Source of the DNA: an uncultured Lachnospiraceae bacterium
Lineage (GTDB): Bacteria; Bacillota; Clostridia; Lachnospirales; Lachnospiraceae
Direction of reading: 5' to 3'
DNA: 23,108 nucleotides
NCBI GenBank assembly: GCA_934293375.1
Contig: CAKQYS010000023.1
Location: 1 to 23,108 of the forward strand
Position 1 is the first letter of the stretch, and every line of letters begins with the position of its first letter. The notes beneath the pieces were generated by a model that had not been told where the DNA came from, made no database searches, and was given only the letters and a program-made list of their open reading frames with translations. A program made the position numbers and the translations under genes. Below, piece after piece: positions 1 through 6,289 of the stretch.

Positions 1-73
1 GTGGATTCGAACCACCGAAGCATTACGCAGCAGATTTACAGTCTGTCCCCTTTGGCCACTCGGGAATCCATCC
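1..73 (-). tRNA. tRNA-Tyr (GTA), 3' end cut by window edge
   Basis: Read on the minus strand, the sequence gives a 7-nt acceptor strand GGATGGA at 73-67 and a D stem CCC/GGG. The anticodon loop is CTGTAAA, with anticodon GTA. A long class II variable arm and the T loop TTCGAAT follow. A long variable arm with a GTA anticodon is diagnostic of bacterial tRNA-Tyr. The window ends inside the T stem, so the last T-stem base, the 3' acceptor strand and any CCA are missing. It has its own sigma-A promoter at 104-132. Confidence 0.93.
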
Positions 74-76
74 ATA

Positions 77-93
77 TGGCGGTATGTCCGCCA
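77..93 (-). other. 5' leader hairpin of tRNA-Tyr
   Basis: A perfect inverted repeat TGGCGG-acata-CCGCCA lies 3 nt upstream of the mature tRNA 5' end and just downstream of the predicted start site near 97. No U-run follows on the minus strand, so it is unlikely to stop minus-strand transcription. It may influence RNase P processing, or act weakly on plus-strand transcripts, where TTTTAT follows. Confidence 0.5.
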
Positions 94-103
94 ACAGTTT
101 TAT

Positions 104-132
104 ATTATACTTGAAAGCCTTACGGATTGCAA
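104..132 (-). promoter_or_regulatory. Sigma-A promoter of tRNA-Tyr
   Basis: On the minus strand, -35 TTGCAA (132-127), a 17-bp spacer and a perfect -10 TATAAT (109-104) are present. It overlaps nothing but the stretch immediately after the GH13 stop codon. The predicted start lies about 25 nt before the tRNA. It lets the tRNA be expressed independently of the amylase gene. Confidence 0.8.
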
Positions 133-139
133 GCATTTT

Positions 140-2257
140 TTACATTCGAAAATCTTCCTGTGCAAGCACGATTGCAGACATCTTCGGCACCTGGATCGTC
201 AACTGGTTATTGACTACCGGATGTGCAATAAATTCCAGGAAATAGCCCTCCTCTGTTGTCAGCATCTTCTGTTTCATTGTTGATCCATTCGGAACACCCA
301 GACGTGTAACTGCCAGACGGATTTCCTTATCCTCGTAGTTATTATTGATGATCACAACTGCACGCTGTCTATCCGTAAACCGTCCGTATGCTACGAGTTT
401 ATGTTCCCCATGAAGGAACATGATCGAACCCTTCATCAAGGCTTCCAGCTCCTTGTGTATCTTGATCATATCCCGATGGAAACTGATCAATTCCTGATCC
501 TCCTGCCCCCAAGGGTAAGTTCTACGGCTGTCCGGATCGGTCCATCCACATACACCCGCCTCATCACCATAATAAATGGTCGGTGCACCCGGCCATGTCA
601 TCTGAAATACAACGGCCTGTCTGAATACACCCTTATTGACATTTTCATTTGCCGCATTTGCACCAAGCGTATGGATCCGCCCTACACGACGGTTAGTACG
701 TGTCAGGAATCGTGAATGATCATGATTGGAAAGCTCATTCATCGCCACATCCAATGACTGCTGATGAAATCTCGACATATGGTGTCTGAGTGCTCCCATA
801 AAGGCATCCGGATTACCCAGAAGATCCCCTCTAAACTCGTCACTATGCTTCTCCACACCTGTAAGAAACCATGTGATCGGTTCCATAAATGCATCATAGT
901 TCATAACCGTATCCCACTGGTCGCCCTTCAGCCATGCCTTCGGATCTCCATAATGCTCTGCCAGTACAATTGCATTTGGATTCGCTTCTCTGACATTCTT
1001 TCTGAAATCTCTCCAGAACTGATGATTAAACTCCTCTGAATGTCCAAGATCCGCAGCGACATCAAGACGCCATCCATCTACATTATACGGTGGAGACACC
1101 CATTTTCTTGCTATCCGCATAATATATTCATACAGCTTCGGAGAATCCTCATAATTCAGCTTCGGCAATGTATCATTGCCCCACCAGCCATCATAAGTCG
1201 TATTATATGGGAACGCATTCTCGTCGTTAAATTTAAAAAATGTGTGATAAGGACTGTCTGCACTGATAAAAGCACCCGGCTCGTAGCCTTCCCTGCCCTC
1301 ATAAATACACTCTCGATCCAGCCATTTATTGAAGGATCCACAATGATTAAATACACCATCTAAAATCACCTTCATGCCCCTTCGATGGATCTCCTCCACA
1401 AGCTTTGCGAAGAATTCATTGCTGGCTTCAAGATTCTCTTTATTCGTCACCCGGTGAATATACCGCGAAGAGTTTTTATTTGTCTGATCACCATATTCCA
1501 GACAATTGCCCTCATCTGACACAATCTTTCCAAAATGCGGATCAATATAGTCATAATCCTGTATATCATATTTATGATTCGATGGTGAAACGAACAATGG
1601 GTTAAAATAGATTACATCGACACCCAGACTCTGCAGATAATCCAGCTTATCCCATACACCCTGCAGATCTCCTCCGTAAAATCTTCTGACATCCATATTT
1701 TCCGGATAACTGTCCCAATCCTCTACACGCCTTGTACCCTCACCAATGTAACAATACTCATTGTCAAGCACATCATTATTCTTGTCACCATTGCAGAACC
1801 TGTCTACATAGATCTGATAGAATACTGCGCCTCTTGCCCATTCCGGGGTGAAGAAATCACAACATATCTCAAAATTGTAATCAGGATTCACATTCCGTCT
1901 TGCACCGATCTTATTATAAAAGCAGCGGGTTCTGGCACATTGTATCTCATAATAGTATTCGTAATGTCCATCCTCAGCCACCGGCAATTCCGCCGCATAA
2001 AAATCAAAGTCACCAACCCGCTTCTCAAACGGCATCTCAATACGCTCACCGTTGCATATTACATACACTGCATCCACATTGGCCGCTGCCGTTCTGAACC
2101 GCACCGTGATCACATCCCCGGATGCCGGCTGTGCCGGGCTTCTATAATACTCTGTTCCATCACTAAACAGTGCCTCTAATCTGAGCGCCGGCTTCGTTTG
2201 GAATATATATTGTTGTCTTCGTAAGATCGATCTGATCTCTTCTACTGATATTCCCAT
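140..2257 (-). CDS. GH13 alpha-glucanase (neopullulanase/cyclomaltodextrinase type)
   Basis: This 705-residue protein has no signal peptide, so it probably acts in the cytoplasm on imported maltodextrins, cyclodextrins or pullulan fragments, releasing short sugars. An N-terminal beta-rich CBM34-like region (about 20-135) precedes the (beta/alpha)8 barrel. All GH13 regions are visible: DGVFNH (300-305), GWRLDVA with nucleophile Asp399, VLAEHYGD with acid/base Glu434, and NHDHSR with Asp513. NDTLPKLNY (361-369) is typical of the neopullulanase/maltogenic amylase group. A C-terminal beta domain follows. The start is set by GGGGAG 5 nt before the ATG. A TATAAT sits at 2296-2301, but its best -35 (TTTACT) is 20 bp away. 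Product specificity cannot be read from sequence. Confidence 0.92.
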   Translation of the reverse strand: MGISVEEIRSILRRQQYIFQTKPALRLEALFSDGTEYYRSPAQPASGDVITVRFRTAAANVDAVYVICNGERIEMPFEKRVGDFDFYAAELPVAEDGHYEYYYEIQCARTRCFYNKIGARRNVNPDYNFEICCDFFTPEWARGAVFYQIYVDRFCNGDKNNDVLDNEYCYIGEGTRRVEDWDSYPENMDVRRFYGGDLQGVWDKLDYLQSLGVDVIYFNPLFVSPSNHKYDIQDYDYIDPHFGKIVSDEGNCLEYGDQTNKNSSRYIHRVTNKENLEASNEFFAKLVEEIHRRGMKVILDGVFNHCGSFNKWLDRECIYEGREGYEPGAFISADSPYHTFFKFNDENAFPYNTTYDGWWGNDTLPKLNYEDSPKLYEYIMRIARKWVSPPYNVDGWRLDVAADLGHSEEFNHQFWRDFRKNVREANPNAIVLAEHYGDPKAWLKGDQWDTVMNYDAFMEPITWFLTGVEKHSDEFRGDLLGNPDAFMGALRHHMSRFHQQSLDVAMNELSNHDHSRFLTRTNRRVGRIHTLGANAANENVNKGVFRQAVVFQMTWPGAPTIYYGDEAGVCGWTDPDSRRTYPWGQEDQELISFHRDMIKIHKELEALMKGSIMFLHGEHKLVAYGRFTDRQRAVVIINNNYEDKEIRLAVTRLGVPNGSTMKQKMLTTEEGYFLEFIAHPVVNNQLTIQVPKMSAIVLAQEDFRM

Positions 2258-2316
2258 ATTGTCTCCCCATATTCTATCACTTATAACTCACATTTATTAT
2301 ACACACATATCAATAT

Positions 2317-2327
2317 TTTACAGTAAA
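2317..2327. promoter_or_regulatory. Palindrome TTTAC-A-GTAAA upstream of the amylase gene
   Basis: A perfect 5-bp-arm palindrome lies 60-70 bp upstream of the GH13 start codon, overlapping the only possible -35 region (TTTACT). A related palindrome, GTTTAC-aaca-GTAAAC, lies upstream of the next gene (3295-3322). It may be an operator, but no regulator is encoded nearby. Confidence 0.35.
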
Positions 2328-2353
2328 TGGTAAAGAATATCAAGCATCACACC

Positions 2354-3253
2354 TCATTTTGTTTCTATCTTTGCAAATCTGTACTGCAGGCCCGGCTGCA
2401 TAAAACAATATGCCGATGCGCCGGTCTGGTCAGGCTTCTTTCGGAACACATCCAGTACATATAACCAGAACCGAATCGCCTCTGCACAGCCCGGATCATC
2501 GGGTATCGGATTCTGTTTACATTCCAGCACTTTATATATAGAAGACGGCAGATCTCCTCTGCGGAAAGCTCCATCGAGAACTCCACGATTGCGTCCCTGA
2601 TTCCATTTTTCAAGCGTATGTACAATATTATTCACAATCGCGATATCCACATATACACCGGTTGTTTCCACATCATAGAATGGATGATCCGGCGACAGCG
2701 TACCACCATATAGAATATACTCTGCGTTGCAGGTCCCCAGCAGTGTATGTTGTTCCGCATATGAAATATTGGTTGTATGAATAAAATGCATCCTGTCATA
2801 CAGCTCCTCCCGGGATGCAATATATAATCCCAAAGAGTCAGTCCCGGTCAGCACAACCTTCTTTCCTGCTGCTGCATATTTTTCCGATAACACGCCTGCT
2901 GCCCCTATAAAATTCTGCAATCTTGTCACTTCATCTATAAAAATATATTGTACATTAGGGTATGACTCGATTACCTTTCGCAGCTGCATCATGGAACAAC
3001 CTTCCTCACATCGCACAAGCAGACATTTGTCATACGCTGCAAGCTTCACAATCTCCTGCAGCATCATGGTCTTCTTGCCGGTTTTCCACAATCCATACAG
3101 TGCACATACTTTTCCGTCATTCGGTGATTCCATGTATTGATGCAGCTTCCTGACAAGAAACCGTTCCTTCTTAATACCTGTAAGTTTGCTTTGTGCATAT
3201 TCCTGTAATGCCGCCCCCTGCCAGACCGCGATCCCGTTATTGTATGCGTTCAT
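2354..3253 (-). CDS. AAA_14-type ATPase, probably truncated and with an altered P-loop
   Basis: This 299-residue protein resembles the N-terminal AAA ATPase part of the large AAA_14/DUF4143 'ATP-binding protein' family, common in Lachnospiraceae and of unknown cellular role. The P-loop reads GLWKTGKKT (54-62), with Lys where the family normally has the nucleotide-binding Thr/Ser directly after GK. Walker B is YIFIDE (103-108), and a sensor-like VVLTGTD follows (133-139). Family members usually exceed 400 residues, so the C-terminal domain seems to be missing; the protein ends abruptly after QYRFAKIETK. The start at 3253 is chosen because GGGAGG lies just upstream. The longer open frame to 3406 runs back through a terminator hairpin. 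It could be a decaying gene. Confidence 0.7.
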   Translation of the reverse strand: MNAYNNGIAVWQGAALQEYAQSKLTGIKKERFLVRKLHQYMESPNDGKVCALYGLWKTGKKTMMLQEIVKLAAYDKCLLVRCEEGCSMMQLRKVIESYPNVQYIFIDEVTRLQNFIGAAGVLSEKYAAAGKKVVLTGTDSLGLYIASREELYDRMHFIHTTNISYAEQHTLLGTCNAEYILYGGTLSPDHPFYDVETTGVYVDIAIVNNIVHTLEKWNQGRNRGVLDGAFRRGDLPSSIYKVLECKQNPIPDDPGCAEAIRFWLYVLDVFRKKPDQTGASAYCFMQPGLQYRFAKIETK

Positions 3254-3294
3254 ATGATTCCCTCCCTTCCTGATTACTCGTAGTATACAATAAA

Positions 3295-3322
3295 CTGTAA
3301 GTTTACAACAGTAAACCTGTAG
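3295..3322. promoter_or_regulatory. Imperfect palindrome in the ATPase leader (possible operator)
   Basis: Two 12-bp arms separated by aaca (3307-3310) match at 9 of 12 positions. The core GTTTAC-aaca-GTAAAC is perfect. Direct repeats GTAGTATA lie at 3280-3287 and 3319-3326, 39 bp apart. It sits 42-69 bp upstream of the ATPase start, where a promoter is expected. Its binding protein is unknown. Confidence 0.45.
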
Positions 3323-3334
3323 TATATCTTTACA

Positions 3335-3370
3335 AAGTAAAAAGGACAGTCCACGCACGACTGTCCTTTT
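3335..3370 (-). terminator. Intrinsic terminator between ftsH and the ATPase gene
   Basis: A perfect 12-bp stem AAAAGGACAGTC/GACTGTCCTTTT (3370-3359 with 3351-3339) encloses a 7-nt loop, and U residues follow on the minus strand. It lies about 240 bp after the ftsH stop and 86 bp before the ATPase start, so it could end ftsH transcripts or act as a leader attenuator. The 358 bp between the two genes also hold a run of seven G (3426-3432), a long A/T-rich hairpin at 3470-3508 and the palindrome at 3295-3322. No gene is apparent. Confidence 0.7.
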
Positions 3371-3469
3371 GGAGAAGGTATTTTTGTTACTTATGGGGTG
3401 TAGCAAAAAAACTATATAATGTATTGGGGGGGTTACAAGTATTATTATATATAAAATGGACTAAAAGTG

Positions 3470-3508
3470 TGCACAAACCTTTTTTTTATTCAAAAATGTT
3501 TTTGTGCA
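3470..3508. repeat. Long AT-rich hairpin downstream of ftsH
   Basis: An inverted repeat TGCACAAA/TTTGTGCA closes an inner T-run/A-run stem about 100 bp beyond the ftsH stop. On the minus strand the sequence CACTTTT follows, so it could be a weak ftsH terminator. Confidence 0.4.
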
Positions 3509-3611
3509 TTTTGACAGCCACTCGATATTGTTGCAAACCGTTTTACCCCGAAATTGTATACCTTGTATAATTTTTTGGCATTTTATGGCAAATATGCCCC
3601 GCACACAATTC

Positions 3612-5450
3612 CTACGCTTCGAATAACGCCTCAAACTCTGCCCGGTCGATCCGCTCCTTCTCGATCAACAGTGCTGCACATTTGTGCAATACATCCATGT
3701 GTTCTTCAATGATCCGTCTCGCATCCGCATAGCACTCATCGATGATCCGCTTCACCTCACGGTCGATCGCAGCCTGTACCTCTTCGCCATAATTCTTAGC
3801 ATGTCCAAGATCTCTGCCTAAGAATACCTCATCATTGTCATCATATTCATAATTGATCAGACCCAGTTCTTCAGACATACCGTATTTCACAACCATGCTT
3901 CTCGCCATCTGGGTTGCCTGCTTGATATCCTGAGATGCACCGGTCGTGATATCCCCAAAGATCAGCTCCTCGGCAATTCTGCCACCGAAGTCCACCTTGA
4001 TCTCCTGCAGCATTTTTCCCTTCGTCAGGAACTCATTGTCATTCTCAGGCAACGGCATCGTATAGCCTGCTGCCCCCTGGCCTGTAGGTATCGCAGATAC
4101 CACATGCACCGGTCCGACATCCGGCAGCAGATGAAACAGGATCGCATGACCTGACTCATGATACGCTGTAATCCGCTTTTCCTTCTCCGGCACCAGACGG
4201 CTCTTCTTCTCCGTACCAATACCGATCTTGATAAATGCTTTATCTATATCTGCCTTATTCAGAAATGCCCGATTCCCCTTTGCAGCTGAAATCGCTGCCT
4301 CATTCATCAGATTCTCCAGATCCGCACCTGCAAACCCGGCTGTCGTTCTGGCAACCTCATGCAGATCTACATCATCACTTAATGGTTTATTCTTTGTATG
4401 CACCGCCAGTATTTCCTCACGGCCTAACACATCCGGCTTGCCGACCATGATCTTCCGGTCGAAACGACCCGGACGCAGAATCGCTGGATCCAGAATATCC
4501 ACGCGGTTCGTTGCTGCCATTACGATAATACCTTCATTCACACCAAAGCCATCCATCTCTACCAGCATCTGATTCAAGGTCTGCTCCCGCTCATCATGTC
4601 CGCCGCCAAGGCCGGAACCCCTGCGTCTTGCTACAGCGTCAATCTCATCAATAAATATAATACATGGTGCATGTGCCTTCGCATCTGCGAACAGATCCCG
4701 CACTCTGGAAGCACCAACACCGACATACATCTCAACAAAATCAGAACCGGAAATACTGAAGAACGGAACATGTGCCTCTCCTGCAATGGCTTTCGCCATC
4801 AATGTCTTACCTGTACCAGGAGGGCCCACTAACAGAATACCCTTGGGAATCCTGGCACCCAGCTTCGTATACTTGCCCGGCGCCTTTAAGAAATCCACAA
4901 TATCCTCCAGTTCCTCTTTCTCTTCTTTCAGACCTGCCACATCCGAAAACCGGATCTTGATCTCTTTCTCCTCTGCGATCTTGGCACGGCTTCTGCCAAA
5001 CGCCGGTCCTGCCTGGGATCCGCCATCCCCTCTTGCAGCCATTGCTCTGCCGAGCATGGCAAATAAAAAGATAAATACACAAACGATCACAACGATCAAA
5101 GGCAGATAACTCCAAAAGGTACTTGTCTTGGTTACATCATACATCCGAAATTTGACATCTGCGTCTGCGTTCTTATAGATATCTTCTATTTCTTTAACAT
5201 CCGAGGTATAGAATCCATTGATCTTACCATCATTCATAGTCACCTCGACATAGCCGGTTGGCACTTCTGCATTCTGTGCAACCTTGATCTCCTTGATGGC
5301 ATTGTCCTCTAAATCCTGTTGAAATGTCTTTACATCGTACTGATTGGCAATAGGCTGGTTCGCTTTATTCATATATATGAACGCACCAATACCCAGCAGA
5401 ATCAGAATGATGAAATATAACACCATGCCATTTCTTGCATCTCTTCTCAT
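3612..5450 (-). CDS. ftsH: ATP-dependent zinc metalloprotease FtsH
   Basis: This 612-residue membrane-anchored AAA+ protease degrades damaged membrane proteins and short-lived regulators. Two membrane segments (about 9-27 and 112-133) flank an extracytoplasmic domain. The AAA module has Walker A GPPGTGKT (209-216), Walker B IIFIDE (264-269) and the second region of homology with RPGRFDR (326-332). The zinc protease has HESGH (431-435) and the third ligand in TTGASQD (Asp508). The length is normal and the ATG is preceded by AAGGAGAAAG. It ends the classic tilS-hpt-ftsH block, but a 283-bp repeat element now separates it from hpt and may change co-transcription. Confidence 0.97.
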   Translation of the reverse strand: MRRDARNGMVLYFIILILLGIGAFIYMNKANQPIANQYDVKTFQQDLEDNAIKEIKVAQNAEVPTGYVEVTMNDGKINGFYTSDVKEIEDIYKNADADVKFRMYDVTKTSTFWSYLPLIVVIVCVFIFLFAMLGRAMAARGDGGSQAGPAFGRSRAKIAEEKEIKIRFSDVAGLKEEKEELEDIVDFLKAPGKYTKLGARIPKGILLVGPPGTGKTLMAKAIAGEAHVPFFSISGSDFVEMYVGVGASRVRDLFADAKAHAPCIIFIDEIDAVARRRGSGLGGGHDEREQTLNQMLVEMDGFGVNEGIIVMAATNRVDILDPAILRPGRFDRKIMVGKPDVLGREEILAVHTKNKPLSDDVDLHEVARTTAGFAGADLENLMNEAAISAAKGNRAFLNKADIDKAFIKIGIGTEKKSRLVPEKEKRITAYHESGHAILFHLLPDVGPVHVVSAIPTGQGAAGYTMPLPENDNEFLTKGKMLQEIKVDFGGRIAEELIFGDITTGASQDIKQATQMARSMVVKYGMSEELGLINYEYDDNDEVFLGRDLGHAKNYGEEVQAAIDREVKRIIDECYADARRIIEEHMDVLHKCAALLIEKERIDRAEFEALFEA

Positions 5451-5467
5451 AGCTTTCTCCTTTTATT

Positions 5468-5484
5468 TTATTCTATTACACCAA
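5468..5484. repeat. 17-bp direct repeat, left copy (duplicated hpt 3' end)
   Basis: TTATTCTATTACACCAA here is identical to 5768-5784, where it encodes the last codons and stop of hpt. The two copies are exactly 300 bp apart and bracket the 283-bp inverted-repeat element. This is what a target-site or att-core duplication made on insertion would look like. Confidence 0.85.
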
Positions 5485-5575
5485 ACAATTGCGAAACTCT
5501 CAATTACGATTGCGACTATGTGCATATTGCATAATGTATAAGCAGGTACTTGAAGAACGCCGGTACTTGCAATGA

Positions 5576-5606
5576 GCACTTAGCGAAGTATTTTTGAGCT
5601 TAGTGC
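5576..5606. repeat. Internal hairpin 1 of the element
   Basis: GCACTTAGC pairs with GCTTAGTGC with one T-T mismatch. The loop region is gaagtatttttga. It shares loop and mismatch layout with hairpin 2, which starts 12 bp further on. Confidence 0.7.
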
Positions 5607-5618
5607 GAATGTACACCT

Positions 5619-5653
5619 GTGCACTTGGCAAGGTATTCTCGAGCCTAGTGCAC
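5619..5653. repeat. Internal hairpin 2 of the element
   Basis: GTGCACTTGGC pairs with GCCTAGTGCAC with a T-T mismatch at the same relative position as in hairpin 1. The loop aaggtattctcga is also similar to that of hairpin 1. The pair looks like a tandem duplication kept as structured units. Confidence 0.7.
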
Positions 5654-5767
5654 ATGGTGTTACATTGCTTAGTACCGCTGCGTGATGAAGTAGCGAGAGC
5701 GTGCCTGTGATACATTGTGCAATATGCACATAACATCAACATCTTCAAGGAGTTTCGCAATTGTCTA

Positions 5768-6289
5768 TTATTCTATTACACCAATATAAGGAAGGTTGCG
5801 GTACTTCTGTGCACAGTCGAGTCCATAACCTACCACGAATCGATCCGGAATCTCAAATCCTGCCATATCCAGTGGCACTTCCACCACACGTCTGTCCGGC
5901 TTATCTAACAGGGTAATGATCTTGAATGTCTCAGGATTTCTTGTCAAAAGAACCTCCCGCAGATAACTGAGCGTTCTACCGGAATCCAGAATATCCTCAA
6001 CCACGATCACATTCAGTCCTGTGATCGGTTCATCCAGATCTTTATTGATCTTTACAATGCCGGATGATTTCATCTCATTTCCATAGCTTGACACGGACAT
6101 AAAATCCATCGTAACCGGTATCGTCAGCCGTTTAGCAAGCTCACATACAAAAAATACACTGCCCTTCAGAATTCCAATCAGATGTACAGTCCTGCCGGCA
6201 TATTCCTCGTTGATCGCATCTGCCATCTCCTGGATTCTCTTCTCTACATCTGCCTTTGAAATCAATACTTTAATCTTATCGTCTGTCAT
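5768..6289 (-). CDS. hpt: Hypoxanthine phosphoribosyltransferase
   Basis: This 173-residue purine salvage enzyme converts hypoxanthine or guanine plus PRPP to IMP or GMP in the cytoplasm. The PRPP-binding motif VIVVEDILDSGRT is at 94-106, and LKGSVFF (41-47) is the pyrophosphate-binding loop region. The start at 6289 (MTDDKIKV) is preferred over an upstream in-frame ATG because GGAG lies 7-8 nt before it and homologues begin there. It overlaps the end of tilS by 14 bp, so translation is probably coupled; the tilS-hpt-ftsH order is conserved in Bacilli and Clostridia. The final codons and stop lie in the 17-bp sequence duplicated on the far side of the inserted element. Confidence 0.95.
   Translation of the reverse strand: MTDDKIKVLISKADVEKRIQEMADAINEEYAGRTVHLIGILKGSVFFVCELAKRLTIPVTMDFMSVSSYGNEMKSSGIVKINKDLDEPITGLNVIVVEDILDSGRTLSYLREVLLTRNPETFKIITLLDKPDRRVVEVPLDMAGFEIPDRFVVGYGLDCAQKYRNLPYIGVIE

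Larger units (their letters stand above)
5485..5767. mobile_element. 283-bp MITE-like element with terminal inverted repeats
   Basis: The left arm (5485-5546) and right arm (5765-5704) are imperfect inverted repeats. Both carry ACAATTGCGAAACTC at the tip and ATGTGCATATTGCA followed by AATGTAT further in. A second inverted pair, CGGTACTTGCAATG (from 5561) and CATTGCTTAGTACCG (5663-5677), lies inside. Two tandem hairpins occupy the centre, so the whole element can fold into one branched cruciform or RNA. It contains no transposase or credible gene; an 86-codon open frame across it looks incidental to the repeats. An exact 17-bp direct repeat flanks it. A partial copy lies at 17961-18047. A non-autonomous mobile element is my inference. 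Confidence 0.75.

Noticed and set aside
2296..2327. Sigma-A promoter for the amylase gene
   Set aside because: The TATAAT is good, but the only -35-like hexamer (TTTACT) is 20 bp away, so it is not listed as a promoter.
3254..3406. N-terminal extension of the AAA_14 ATPase
   Set aside because: It would translate through the terminator hairpin and palindrome; a strong GGGAGG marks the start at 3253.
5500..5760. 86-codon open frame within the inverted-repeat element
   Set aside because: It follows the repeat structure, has no ribosome binding site and resembles no protein family. The partial copy reads a similar peptide only because the DNA is homologous.
5485..5767. CRISPR array or attC integron array
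   Set aside because: There are only two internal repeats and no spacers of regular length; no cas or integrase genes are nearby. An attC resemblance is only structural.
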